The translations under genes were made by a program, and so were the position numbers. From Alitta virens (taxonomy: Eukaryota > Annelida > Polychaeta > Phyllodocida > Nereididae), in NCBI GenBank assembly GCA_932294295.1, contig OW028584.1:33303969-33367968 (forward strand): a stretch of 64,000 nucleotides of DNA, read 5' to 3'. Position 1 is the first letter of the stretch; each line of letters opens with the position of its first letter. Under the pieces are notes generated by a model that did not search any database, was not told where the DNA came from, and saw only the letters and a program-made list of their open reading frames with translations. This document shows positions 12,538 through 25,688 of the stretch, in pieces.

Positions 12538-14369
12538 AAATTTGGTGCGCAAACAGAAACCCACCTGAAAGAGGTATCAGGCAAAACAATTTGATAATTA
12601 CAGGCGTAGATGTTGGCCAGGAGGACCCTAAGATTGCACTTGGAAACTTTCTATCAAATCACTAACTCAACAATGGCATGAATTTGTTTAATTTTAGGTC
12701 ATATATACACCATGTAAATATTTCACAGTCATTGTTAATTCTTATAAAGCTACCACTCAACATAACTTATATGAGTGAATGTACCTCTTTTATACCTACT
12801 TTTTTCTGAGCTCATCACTAAAAAGACAGGAGTGAATGTATTTATACATTATGAAAATGCACTTATGATGCACTGTACTAACTGTAATTGAAAACTTCAT
12901 ATTTTTTCATAACTGTATAATGATATAATCGGTAAGGTTTAACATGTAATTTGAACATTCTAATACACAATAAAAACCAATTTTGTTGTCCATTTAAGGT
13001 CTTATGCAAATGACATCCAGCCGAGATGCAGCTCAAATGCATGTACACCCTTTTCACGTGGCAGCCATATTGGAATTTTTGTCTCATTGACCAAATATTT
13101 AATGTAATACATTATCATGATTATGATGTCATTACATAATACTGTAGTATTATGACGTCTGCATGATCAATGACCACTGACGTCAGCCAGTGATTCAATT
13201 AGATATTATCTATTAGTAAATATAGACTTTATATCGACCTGTGTTAATTTTGAGGTTAGCTAATCAATTAGCACCTAGATATCTACATCTACATTGTAGA
13301 ATTCTAATATGTAGCTGTCAGAAAATTATATATACCAATGCTGCCTTCTTGTCTCATGATTGTTTTCACCATTACACATCCCACTTTTGCACAACAATTT
13401 AGTCCTAATTTACAATAAATAATTTAAATATTAGTTTCTCATGCCAGCAAAACTCAGTATGTAAACATACCCAGTGTGTTTCCAATGTTTTAGTCTGGAT
13501 TTTCTCTCAATGTTTGATATATTTTTTAGTTATTAATGTCTGATAAAATTATTAGTTAACGCACAAATTTGCTATGCCCTGAATAATAAAGGCTTATTTT
13601 AAACTATTTGATTAGTCTTAGCAAATTGCACTTTGACAGACAGTGCAGCTATACATGTTGCAATCGTTTAATTAGAATCCATGTAGGTTTTTAAATTTTC
13701 AAAATCGAACAATAGATAACAATTTAAGAGGCAAAAGAAGTCAGAGAATTGTAATGCGTTTCTCAGCCGCCAGGGGCGCTGTGGTCGCTTACAACTGCCC
13801 CCGGTGTGATAAAACGTCATCGCGAAAATGTTTGGAGTGGCTCGCGCGAATGTAATCGATTCAAGAATTTGTCATATCTGGTGGGTTCTTAAACACTAGC
13901 ACTGTTAGAATTGTTTCAGTAGAAATGTTCTCCAAGTTTGAAGCTGGATGTACTCGTTACGAAATTATGGACATCGCCACTGTTGAACCGACGACGTTGT
14001 TATGACGTGATGACGTAGTCTCGTTCTGAATAACTAAAGTGAGTGTAACAGGCGCTGTGATTGACCAATGATATGGGATGAAAACGGCGATAATAGTTGC
14101 TACTGCCGAAAGACTGCATGCCAATATCCATCAAAAATAGCTTCCAAAAATCCGGCAGTGGATATTTCCATGGAGTTATAGCACTAACTCCATGATATTT
14201 CCATTATGTGAAAAGATCGATGTGGCTATTTTCTTATCCGTATTTGGCGATAATACGAATTTCTAGTTTCCGGCAAAATCAACAGAGGGCGCAACCAAAT
14301 TTTGTAATGCAATCTTGTCGGTTGAAAAAATAATTCGAAATAAACAGCACTAGCTGATGCTTTTGATGT
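12538..14369. other. spacer, no gene seen
   Basis: No coding region is supported. The segment from about 14019 (TAGTCTCGTTCTGAATAACT) to about 14120 (CTGCCGAAAGACTGCAT) recurs at about 20025-20105, so part of this stretch is an interspersed repeat. Confidence 0.5.
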
Positions 14370-14377
14370 TCCTAAGG

Positions 14378-15225
14378 CAGGGGCGGACTGGGATGAAATA
14401 GTGGCCCTGGAAATTTGAGTAACAGCGGCCCAGATGTATCTCTGGGTATATATATATATTTAATATAATTATGCAATGTGCATGAGAGGCCGCAGGAGTT
14501 GTAGAATTAGTACTAAAATGATACTTTGAAGTTTGATGCCATTTTCAAGTAATAACAACCATAATCGCGATCGTTCCGGTTGAGCGAACACATCGTTTTT
14601 CGTACGTACACATGTTTACCTTGCTGCGGCGCCAAAGGCATTTTTCTGTGACGTCATCAATAAAAGTTTTGTCAGCGCGGATCATGACCAGCTGATGACG
14701 GCGCATTGATTTCTCACCTAAGCGCCATGGCCAATCACAGAGTTTGTTAGAGCTTGTTGCCTAGCAAATGACCTAGTAATTAAAATAAGCTCTGCTCTGA
14801 TTGGTCGAACGTTCATTTAGTTGGCTAGCTTTATGGAAAATCAGGGCAATGGACGTAGCTCCCATGGAACATTCAAAACCATAGTTCTACTGCGTGTCTT
14901 GTCTTGAATCTCATAGAACTGATGATTAACAGTGTTCTAACGTGAGTTTCTTCAAATTTGTTGGGTAGATCTGTATCATCTTAAGTTAAGAATCATTTTT
15001 GCGTAAGTAGGACATTATAGGATTTTGCGCATCATGGTCGTGCAGATTAATTAGGACAACATAGTTCCGATCCGGTCATTTGAGAATAGTACGTCAGTAG
15101 ATTTTGTTTTTGGCCAATCTCTAAACATAAAAGCCCTACGGGCGGCCTATTATTATTTTTTTTATTTTTACACCATCGGCCCACCGGGAAATCTCCCGGC
15201 CTCCCGGCGGCCCAGTCCGCCCCTG
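14378..15225. mobile_element. non-autonomous hAT-type MITE (848 bp)
   Basis: The element begins CAGGGGCGGACTGGG and ends CCCAGTCCGCCCCTG, perfect 15-bp terminal inverted repeats. It is flanked by a perfect 8-bp target duplication TCCTAAGG at 14370-14377 and 15226-15233. An 8-bp duplication with CAG...CTG ends is the signature of hAT transposons. No transposase frame is present inside, so it must have been mobilised in trans. Confidence 0.9.
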
Positions 15226-15233
15226 TCCTAAGG

Positions 15234-18200
15234 GATTTACAGTGAGTATTCGTCCTAAAAGTTTGTGATGACTAGCCACACATGTAAAGTGTTGTACATA
15301 AAGTATTAGCAGCGACAAGTGTCAAACCACAGAACTATAGTTCTATGATCAAAGTAGATGGAGTATCAGTCGTCTATTCTGTGATAGTTTTTGAATTCTT
15401 GTGTGTAAATCTGAAGCTATTATAATAATTAATGGTGTAGTTTTTAATATATCAAATAGAACTAGGTGTTTTATTCTAACAAGATTTATGCAAATACATA
15501 GACATTAAGATGTGCTATTGTTTTATTTGTAGTAATTACTGTAAATTTACCATTTATGTGAACTTTTCATTTATGATGTTCACCAATATGTACACCTAAA
15601 AATTAATATGTGCTACAGGTTGAACTTTATGACCAATTAGTTGGATTTTGTTAGTTTTTTTAAGGATTTTCAGATTTGCGACCTGAACAGAATCGTATGA
15701 ATTAGTCTTATTAACAGATTTGTTCTTAAAGTCCTAACTTATTATTGTTACCATTAGACAAATAAAATGAATAACGTTGTCACTTTATAAATTCTTTTCT
15801 TAAATGTGGTAAAGATTTAATATAGAATTAATAAATAAATGCTGGTAATTATGTTTATTATCAATGGCTTTTATGAGAGAAAAGTTGGAACCTTTTTTTT
15901 TTTAATAGCTCCTTTTAAAAATTTAGTCTACCAGGATTCTTAATTATACCACAATCTTGAATTTAAGCCGGACTGTTCATTTGATAAATTCCGGATGTTG
16001 TGCATATTACAATGTCTTTACAATCAATGATGGTATGGAGTTTAGTTTTGCCTGTATCACATGATATGTGTATCTGATGGTTTAATGATATGCATGAAGC
16101 ATTATAGGTAATATTCATATGTAGTTGTACAAATGTAATAATGTAATAATAAACTGAATTTAATTTTAATGCATCTGTTATTTCCCTTTTTATTTACATA
16201 TTTGTATATCATATACATATATTGCGGGTGCTCATTCGTGGCAGGGGCGGATTCCCAAATATTGCTAATGCACTATTTGAGCTGTTATTCTGCATCTGGC
16301 AGGAAGTTCCTGGAATTAATATATAGTCATTCATCTGTGTCCTCTTGAGTGGGTATTTTGAGGCAAAGCCAGAGACGTTAATCATTTTTGTTAATATTAG
16401 CTCAGCTCTGACAAAGCCGCTCAAGCCTATAATAAAGAGAACTGCAATGCAATGGATCTAATAATAAATGATCAACAAAATCTAAGTATATATTAAAATT
16501 TAATATATTGGGAACTTTATTCATATCACACAAGAAGGGGATGATTGCTTTAGGCCTATTTCATCAATATAGATTATATCTGTAATTCAAAGCTCATGCT
16601 CCAAGCTCCATCCACAACTTTTACAAGGGGGGGGGGGGGGTCTTCGTTACACAAAATAGTAAACAAATGGTAAATTGTGATTATTATTATGCAAAATAAC
16701 GTTTATTATATTATTATATGTGTAACTTTTTTTAGCAACCATGTCTGACTTTTGAGTTACAAAAAACGTGATAGAGGTCGCCATAGTAAAACTACTACTG
16801 AGCGATAATTCACACTCGAACTGAGCGATAATTCGCACTCGAACTGAGCGATAAATCGCACTCTAATTTACGAGTCATAGGAACTTTGGGCAAGCTGGCC
16901 CATAGGCTAGCTGATTCGCCCACAGGCTAGCTGATTCGCCCAAAAGCTAGCTGATTCGCCTAAAGGACATAATATCCTGCCCAATATGCAATCTCGGTAG
17001 ATATTGGATATTGGCAGCAACATCAGGTGAGAAGGCCAAGGCAAAAGGTGAAAATTTTCTGAATATAGGCCAAGGCCAAAGGTTTAGGCCAAGGCAAAAA
17101 GTGTTTCTCACTGAAGTATGTAATGCTAAAAAATACTATGGCCCAGCCTGCAAACTAGATAGTAATTTCACAACTTAATGATATTAAATAATGGACCAAT
17201 TTTGTGCCTGCATGTGTCATGTTAATAGCCAAAACAGTAAAATAATGTTAATAATTCCAGGTGTCTAGAAGTGAGACATTCAATTAGTGTCAAATAGTGT
17301 TAATTTTAATCAAATACAGATATTCCTGAGCACTGTCTTGTAACAGATGTAAGGAATAAATAATAATTGCAATGATGCTAATAAAGAAAATTCACTTTTT
17401 GAAGGTTTTGAGTTTGTATGATGCATTAACTAAAAAAAACGCCAAATCTAACACTTGGGACATACATGTCACAGTTTGACTTATTACAACCAAAATAAAT
17501 ATCTGCATGTTTTTTGGTCATAGCCCATCTCTCTTACCCAGAAAAACCCCTCTGTACAAATTAACTTTTATAGTTTCCTATCTCTGCAATGATAATTTTT
17601 TGCCATATTTTCATCATTACATATATATATAGCCATTTGTTGTGGTCAAAAGAAGCAGCAGAAATTACTAGGAAGAATGTTGCATATTTCAAAGTAATAT
17701 CTTGCCTAGCTAAGAAATTTCTGAAATTATTTTGTTCCTTATTAAAAAAATTTGGCCTATTATGATGTTATTTATTATTCCAACCACCAGACCTAGAAAT
17801 TAAATTAAAATAGGATACAGGTAATACATGGAGGAAGTATATTGCTGAGATAATTTTCAAACACACTGATCATTTAAAAAGGTGGAATACCAGAAAAATG
17901 TATGCCTTAGGATAGCCCCAGGATGACACTTTTTGTGCTGCAGACACATCCATGAAACAAGAATAAAATAAATAAATAAAAAGGGAAATATCAGCTGGCC
18001 TATCAATGAAAAGAAAGCAGTCAGGGCTAAAAAACATTAAAAATAAATAGGCCTAGCTAGGTAGGTCCTAATGATGAACTTTTTTTTTCTGTGAAGATAC
18101 TGCAGAGGCTATAGACCTGTGAGACTATTGTTTAGTGACATCTTGAACAATGATCTAGCTAGGAATGTTCAGTGTCAGCAAAATTTAGTTGCAGATATTA

Positions 18201-19229
18201 TGGGTATTCAAATCATTGGAGAGTCTTGAAGTCTTTGTAGATTTGAATACCCGGAATATCTGCAACTCAATTTTTGCTGACACTCAACATATAGACGTTT
18301 TTATATGTGTATTTTCATAAGATACAATATATTTTATGTAATTATATGATATCAGGTATTTTTTTGGTAATTTAAATTATTTTTATGTTACCCTTTTGTA
18401 TCTAGTGCTGTGTTTATGTATATAATTATATTTTTGAAGATCGATATTGTTCGTCAATGAAGTTACTTTTTTTTTTATAGCAGAAAAGATTTTTTGTACC
18501 CCGTTTAATATAGACTGGTACTACAAGTGACAGCTAATTACACAAAACTATCTTCATAGGCCTCATGTCAGGTTCATCCCGGAGCAGAGAGAGTTCTAGG
18601 AATATATATTAGAAAAGGTGATTGGGAATTTTTCGAGGAAAGTTTAAGATATGTGGAGTTGAGGGAATAATGGCTGGTTTATGAGACTGTAATTTGGCTG
18701 AGGAAAATATGAGGACAGGCGAGGAAATCCCTAAGTCAGGGTAAATGGTTGGGGGGGGCGGTATTTCCTGGGGGGGGGGGTAGTTAGGGCAATTCGGGGA
18801 TATCCAAGGTTAATTGGGGGAATATATAGGGTTATCCTGATGGTATTTGATATTTCCGATATTAAAAGATATTATGTGGGGGTGGGGGTGTATTCTTTCA
18901 TGAGGCCTCTTCATGAAGAGACAGAATTGATAATTCCTTAAACTTGCTCAAGAATGGATATGAAAATTTTTTTGGTCAATATGTGGCTAAACTATCTACT
19001 ACTGGGATTTTTGTGAGACAAATGGTTAATTGAAAACGTGTTTTATATTTGAATCCTTAATTTTATTTTCTCGACTTCTCCAGATGACTTGTAATACTAA
19101 ATATGTTATTACCTATATGTGACACCTCCCATCCACTAGATGGACATAAAAATAAAAGAACACCTCAATGTGTGCATTAGGTACATCTCAATAGTTTTCC
19201 ATTGTTAGTATTTTTCTCATTATTTAATT
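15234..19229. other. gene-poor spacer with simple repeats
   Basis: No gene was recognised. It contains a 23-24 bp triple repeat built on ACTGAGCGATAATTCGCACT (about 16797-16865) and a triple repeat of GCTAGCTGATTCGCCCA (about 16905-16965) whose 3' continuation recurs at 21580-21710. It also contains homopolymer G runs near 16628 and 18752-18780, and a long hairpin listed separately. Confidence 0.5.
18170..18291. repeat. long imperfect hairpin (foldback)
   Basis: The left arm AGTGTCAGCAAAATTTAGTT and its extension through GATATTATGGGTATTCAAATC are mirrored by GATTTGAATACCCGGAATATC and the reverse complement of the start. This gives arms of about 45 bp around a 30-bp loop. It is probably a small MITE; no target duplication was established. 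Confidence 0.65.
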
Positions 19230-19235
19230 CCTTTC

Positions 19236-19727
19236 TACGGAAGCCATTTAAGGACATGAGGAAAAAAAAAATGTAATTGTATAAATGATGTAGTCAATTG
19301 TATATACGAAATACTAAATCGTATATACGAAATACTAAATCGTATTTACGAAATACTATTCGAAATACCAAATTGAATATTCGAAATACCAAATCGTATA
19401 GACGAAATACTAAATTGTATATATATACAAAATAATAAATCGTATATATATACAAAATACTTGACCTGATTACTTTCTATTACTATATCTTTTTACAATT
19501 TAGATTTAATTTTTTTATTTACTATTTCGTTTTTTCAATTTACTATTTGATTTATACAACTAAGTATTTTCGTATATACAATTTAGTTGTATATATAATT
19601 TAGTATTTCGTATATATACAATATACTAAGTATTTCATATATACAATATACTACTTCGTATATACAATTTACTGTATCATTTATAATTTAAAAAAAAATT
19701 CTCATGTCCTAAAATGGCTTCCGTACC
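19236..19727. mobile_element. foldback element with microsatellite-like arms
   Basis: The ends CGGAAGCCATTTAAGGACAT and its near-complement ATGTCCTAAAATGGCTTCCG enclose about 490 bp. The left half is a tandem series of CGTATATACGAAATACTAAAT variants and the right half is built from the complementary motif. The whole unit could fold into one large hairpin. No coding capacity is present. Confidence 0.7.
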
Positions 19728-19837
19728 TTTCACTCAAAGTTTCAGGTTAGAATATATATTAATTATTTTATTTATTATTTATATTTTTTTAGCAAGTTCA
19801 AGGTTTTGAGAAATATACATGAAATGTGCACACTAGC

Positions 19838-20012
19838 ACTGTTACGCACGACACGACGTCGTCGTGCACACTAGCAGTTATACGCACGACGTCGTCGTGC
19901 ACACTAGCAGTTACATGCACGACGTCGTCGTGCAGATTGCACGACGTCGTGTATATTGGCTACAATATGCACGACGTCGTGTATATAAGCGCTTGTATAC
20001 ACGACGTCATTC
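19838..20012. repeat. array of GCACGACGTCGTGC palindromes
   Basis: Six or seven CpG-rich palindromes of the form CACGACGTCGTG, several extended to CGACGTCGTCG, are spaced about 28-38 bp apart. The first three sit in a repeated frame with ACACTAGCAGTT spacers. The surrounding DNA is strongly AT-rich, so the array stands out. Each unit contains a GACGTC core resembling CREB/ATF half-sites, but a regulatory role is only a possibility. Confidence 0.75.
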
Positions 20013-20106
20013 GTATAGCCCTAGCCTAGTCTCGTTCTGAATAACTAAAGTGAGTGAAATAAAAGGCGCTGTGGTTGGCCAATTGCTACTGCCGAAAGAC
20101 TGCATT

Positions 20107-21440
20107 ATATAGGTGTCTGAGCGAAATAAAATAGATCCTATCAAATAATCCAAAATCGACTCGCCAGATAATTTTAGTTCTTGCCTGTCCCATGAGAGGT
20201 CGCTGCAATACGGGCCTTAAACAGCATGATACCAGTTGCGGAACGGCGGATTTTAAGCCAGAATAGTGATTTCATTTACAAAATTTAACAGAAATTTTGC
20301 TGTTTATGATTATTACAATAATATTTTGATTTTAATGCATTTAATTATTAATCAAAATAAATGTAGGTACATGGATACAAACAATCCATGTACAGTGCAA
20401 TAGTTACCTACAGGTATTAATATAAGTTTTAATGAGTGTAAAGATGGGAGTAATCGCTAATAATGATGATGAAAGTGAATTATGGCTTAATGACGCATGT
20501 ATCTTTTTGATATGGATTTGTCAATAAAAGTTTATATATAATTATATAAAATAAATTATTATAAATATAGATTAAGCTGGCATGATTGACAGTAATTATA
20601 AATACTTCATGTCTTTAATTGGCATGTTCATCATCATTGTCATCATTGTGGTGTAATTAATTTGTATGTTTTTTTAATATCTATATACATTTATAAATTT
20701 TATTTTAATTTTCTAAATTATGTGATTAATTTATTTAATCCTAACATTTTGTAAAAAAAAATTATATAACTGATTTTGTAAAATACGGAGTTGTAATTTA
20801 ACAATTTTTCCAATCGATGAAGCAGATGAGAAATGGGTGATATATATTGATACTTGAAATTTGGAGTCAGGGAAACCAGTTAACAGAGTGGTAATTATTT
20901 TGTATTGCCCTTGCCTAATTAAATATGTGTAACTGCTGTATCTAACAGATAAATAAATCCAGAAACATTTATTTCTGTCTCATGAAACATTCCACTGATC
21001 TCAGCACTTTCTGGTATTAATAATAAAAAAAAATTTAAAACAGTAAGGACACATATTTCTGCTCATAAAAAATTGCAAACCATACATGTCCAGTGTTTTC
21101 AATAATATCTGCATAGCTTGTTTTATTATTATTGAAGAAAAAAAATGATTTGAGAGCTCTCTATGGATTTTGTAGATAACAATGAAAATTTCAGTACACG
21201 AAGGTAGGGGTGCGGACATTCAAATTTTATGGACATAAAGGATATAACCTGAAATTAGAAATTTTCTTCTTGAGAAATTAGAAATCCTCTTCTTAAGAGA
21301 TGTCAACGTTGTTTTCTTATCATAAAACACATAATTTATGCTACATGTGAGTGAAAACAGACTGAAAATCTAATAATTATTTACGAAGTTATGACATTTT
21401 GAAATCAGTGGACAGAATTTTCCAGTATATATTAGCACCG
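20107..21440. repeat. large direct duplication, copy A
   Basis: This copy begins AGGTGTCTGAGCGAAATAAA and ends near GTGGACAGAATTTTCCAG. It shares with copy B (21733-23035) the same succession of segments, including the CATGAGAGGTCGC, AACAATCCATGTACAGTGCA and CATGAAACATTCCACTGATC blocks. Small indels separate them. No gene lies in either copy. Confidence 0.8.
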
Positions 21441-21732
21441 GTCGGAACGATCTGCAAGGTCCGCAATTTACTGAACGTACTCAGCGAAGCTTTCTGGGAA
21501 AAGCCAGGGAGCGATATTAGAAGTATTCGCCGGTAAGCCAAATAACCATATATTCTTTCAATAAGTCATAGGGGATTTCGGCGAGCCAGCCCAAAGGCTA
21601 GCTCGTTGCCCAAAAACCTACTTATCGGCCCAAAGGACACAATATCCAGCCCAATATGCAATCTCGGCAGATATTGGATAATGGCAGCAACAACTTTATG
21701 GCAATATTCAAATAGTCAAAATATCCCCAAAA

Positions 21733-23035
21733 TAGGTGTCTGAGCGAAAAAATAATAGATCCTATAAAATTATCCAAAATCGGTTTGCCGGATATTTTTA
21801 GTTTTTAAAATCATGAGAGGTCGCAATACGGGCCTTAAACAGCATGATACCAGTTGCGGAATGGCGGATTTTTAAGCCAGAATAGTGATTTCAATGAATT
21901 CAATGGTTTAGTGTGCTTTGTTGATTCTGTGTGAAATGCATAAATTCAAAATCATTGCTATGTTTTCATTAATTACAAAATTTGATAGAAATTGTGCTGT
22001 TTATTGATTATTGCATTAATATTTTAATTCACAGTATGTGCATTTTTATTGTGTGTACCTCCTTTTTAATTATTAATCAAAATAAATGTAGGTAAATGGA
22101 TACAAACAATCCATGTACAGTGCAATAGTTACCTACAGGTATACCTTAATATGAGTTTTAATGAGTGTAAAGATGGGAGTATTCGCTAATAACGATGATG
22201 AAAGTGGAATTATGGCTTAATATAATAAATTATCATTATAAATACTTCATGTCTATAATTGGCATGTTCATCATCATTGCCATCATTGGGGTGTAATTTA
22301 TTTTTTTATCGCTACATACATTTATAAATTTAATTTTTTTAATTGTCTGATTAATTTATTTAATCCTAAAATTTTGTAAAAAAAAATTTAGAATCAGTTA
22401 TATACCCAAACTATATAATAACTGATTTTGTAAAATACGGAGTTGTAATTTAACAATTTTTTCCAATCGATGCAGCAGATGGGAAATGGGTGATATATAT
22501 TGATACTTGAAATTTGGAGACAGGAAACCAGTTAACAGAGTGGTAATTATTTTTTATTGCCCTTGCCTAATTAAATATGTGTAACTGCTATATCTAATAT
22601 AAATAAATCCAGAAACATTTATTTCTGTCTCATGAAACATTCCACTGATCTCAGCACTTTCTGGTATAAATAATATAAATATTTTCCTATAAATCTCTAC
22701 TAGGAGGTATCAAAGTCACCGTAAATGGAGTTGTAAAATTTTTTTAAACAGTGAGGACAAGTATTTCTGCTCATAAAAATTGCAGCCATACATGACCAGT
22801 GTTTTCAATAATATCTGCATGGCATATTTTATTATTATTGAAGAAAAAAAAAAGATTTGAGAGCTCTATATGGAAAATTTCAGTACACAACGTTGTTTTC
22901 TTATCATAAAACACATAATTTATACTACATGTAAGTGAAAACATAGTGAAAATCTAATAATTATTTACGAAGATATGACATTTTGAAATCAGTGGACAGA
23001 ATTTTCCAGTTTGGGGCCCTTTTATATTAGCATCG
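21733..23035. repeat. large direct duplication, copy B
   Basis: This is the second copy of the 1.3-kb unit at 20107-21440, in the same orientation, with an offset of about 1.6 kb. It carries its own insertions and deletions, for example extra sequence near 21885-21960 and 22670-22740. The 290-bp link between copies contains sequence related to 16880-17010. Confidence 0.8.
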
Positions 23036-23095
23036 GTCGTGAGGTGATATAGAATTTAAAGTTATTTAATATCAGATATTTAAAAATGTTCTAAA

Positions 23096-23170
23096 AGTAA
23101 AAGAAGTCAGAATTGAACTTTAGTTACCCGCACAGAAAGCAGGCATGCTAACCATTACACCAGTTCTATT
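23096..23170 (-). repeat. tRNA-like relic
   Basis: On the minus strand, TGGTGTAATGGTTAGCATG is a good A-box/D-arm and GTTCAATTCTGA a B-box-like T loop. A possible anticodon stem CCTGC/GCGGG encloses TTTCTGT. The acceptor and T stems do not pair, so this is a tRNA pseudogene or SINE head. Confidence 0.4.
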
Positions 23171-23647
23171 TATAGTTTCTGTTTTTAGTGGGCCTATAAT
23201 AAATGGGCTTGCAACGCCATCTGTCGTAGGTCATACAGCTGACCTCACAGTTAGCTCACACTAAACTCACAGTAGTGAGATCACCACATGACCTCATCAT
23301 GATTTCACTGTGATGTGTCATGTTTGACATCACATGATGAGTGTCTGGTGAGGTCACAGTGATCATGACATGAGCTCACTTCTTGACTAGGCAAGCATGC
23401 TGATAAACGAGCTTGAGACAGAACACATTGCATTGGGTCTTTCTAGCAGGGTGCGGCACAAAACTAGTCGCACCTAATAAATCAATTTAACTACATGCCT
23501 TTTGACTTGTTTTGACCATTAAAATATGATACATGTAGATATAACATAGAAATCATGGAAGAATATGCGACATTTTTCAGTGGACTTCATTGAAAAGCAT
23601 AACTAGACCGTTTGTAGGACCTTTGCGTAGATCTAGTCGTATTCGCG

Positions 23648-24075
23648 CCTAATATGGGTCACCTAACAAGCCCTACATGCTCCCCCTCTTCGAGGAGTGT
23701 GTGTGTGATTAGGGCTTTACGTCCTGTATTTCTGCACCAGCTAGGCTAATTAGGACAGGCAGAGACTATGGCAATGAGACGAAGGAGGAAACAGCCATCC
23801 AACTTAGGCTCGACCGGGAATCGAACCCGGGACCCAGCGGTTGGAAACCCAGAGCGCTACCTCTGAGCTAGGCCCCCGCCTACTGAGGAAGTTGTTATTC
23901 GGTCAATGCCACGTAGGCGGTTGCTGGAGAATTGGACACAGATTGATAAGCTTTAGAAGCTTAATTGTACGTAGCAATGTTTCATTCAAGTAATTTTGAA
24001 AAAAAATCTTTTGGGGGAAACAACTTCCTCGAAGAGGGGGAGCATGTAGGGCTAGTTAGGTTACCCATATTAGGC
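23648..24075. mobile_element. terminal-inverted-repeat element with tRNA-like core
   Basis: Long inverted ends flank about 430 bp: GCCTAATATGGGTCACCTAA onwards through CCCTACATGCTCCCCCTCTT, mirrored by AAGAGGGGGAGCATGTAGGG to CCATATTAGGC. The interior contains a minus-strand tRNA-like segment (about 23808-23878). It is either a foldback transposon that captured a tRNA-derived SINE or a composite element. No target duplication was established. Confidence 0.7.
23808..23878 (-). repeat. tRNA-like sequence inside TIR element
   Basis: The minus strand reads GGGGGCCTAGCTCAGAGGTA, an A box, and later GGGTTCGATTCCCGG, a perfect B box with a pairing T stem. The anticodon arm between them does not form a normal five-pair stem, and the acceptor pairing is incomplete, so it is treated as a tRNA-derived SINE component and not a functional tRNA. 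Confidence 0.5.
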
Positions 24076-25688
24076 CCCATGTGGTTTGTTAATTAAGGCC
24101 TTGATCCCCTGCCTGGTGCCTCTGACTATGAGTGCAGTGAACCGTGGCATTGGGATTAAGGGTAATTAGGGAGGGCAGAGACTATGAGCAGACTTTGAAC
24201 AGTGCACATCTCATTGACGAATGTACAATATTGATGTACGACATTGGTGTACAATATTTTGTGTTAATACATTCAGCCCAGTTATTATTGTTATATTATA
24301 TATCTATATTTGCTCATTATTTTCTCCAGCATACAGACCTTACTATTGTTTACTTTGTTATTTTCATTTTGTTTGTGTGACTTTATGTCAGTTGTCGTAC
24401 AATAAATGAATGGAACCTTTACAAGAATGTGTCATTATTCCATGGCATTACACAATGTACACATACTCATTACATCCATCATTTTGCTGATTACAGAATG
24501 ATTCTAAACATCAGATATTCACAAATTCCAGATTATCCCCTACTGGAAAAGCTAACCTCAGTTTTCAAGTTTTTTTTCTTCCTTTTATTACTCTCAGCTA
24601 TACACTCTTTTAGATGACATTCACATGTTATAAGGATGAAACATTTTCAAATTCATTATGTGTGAGCCAAAGTATTTTAATAAATTCAAGATGCACTTGT
24701 TTAATTATTAGTTGCCAAAGGATAATTCTCACAGGAGCAAATTATATCTAAAGATGTAATCTTTACGATTTTGAAGAAAATTTCAAGTCAGTCAAGCAAC
24801 AAAGACGATTCGAAATGTCTAAAAATAATTTATTAAAATTGCACAACAAATATGTAAAATTTCAAAAATTAAGTTTGTTAACACTGGACGGAATGCACAT
24901 TTGTATCACAAACAAAAGAGATCATCAAGTTTTTTTGTTATAAAAACCAATTCTATACAAATATATCATGTACATTTTATAATATATACAGCTTTTCCTT
25001 GACAACTATTCCCTAATGAAGCCTAAAAAAATAGTATAATTACTTTAATTGATGGCTGAGTAACATAACATAACAAAATAATAACCCACAAAGCACGTAA
25101 CTCATAGTAAAGATTTATCAATATTTGTCCGTTCTGAAAACCAAATGTCAAGCATAAGATTTTTAACAAGTTGAGGTTTCTGTAGTGCGCTAACTCTGTT
25201 TCATTGTAAACATTGGTAAAAAAAAAGATCGGAATTCAAATTCGAACTTTCTCACTGATAAAAACACAGCTCGGTAACAATTTAACGGAGTTTTACACAT
25301 CAAATGATATTTTGTTTTCTGGTCCTCATAAGGGCCATTTGTCATGGTCACAGAGAAAAAACAGATGTTAAAATAGGAAATATAACTAACATTGACATCT
25401 AATTTGTGTTTCTCCATGACAAATATGTGAAAATAACACCACAAAGCAAGTGGAAATACACTTTGAATTATACTATATAAGATACGTACAATGTATCTAT
25501 CTTTGGTCGGCTAACAGTAAATCAACATTAGTGTCTTTTAACAGTTAGAATTAAAGTTGGGGTTTTGGTAATTGCTTATATTTCTGTTCATTTGGTGATC
25601 TGCCATGCTTTTGACAAAACAAAACGACCCAAAAATAAAAAGACATTAAATTTGAATCTTGTTATAGTTGCTTAACCCATTTTGGTAT
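24076..25688. other. spacer, includes probable IQCB1 3' UTR
   Basis: No gene was recognised. The part nearest 25688 should include the 3' untranslated region of the minus-strand IQCB1 gene. The polyadenylation site could not be fixed. Confidence 0.4.

Noticed and set aside
23096..23170. Functional tRNA gene
   Set aside because: The A box is good but the acceptor and T stems do not pair, so it was kept only as a relic.
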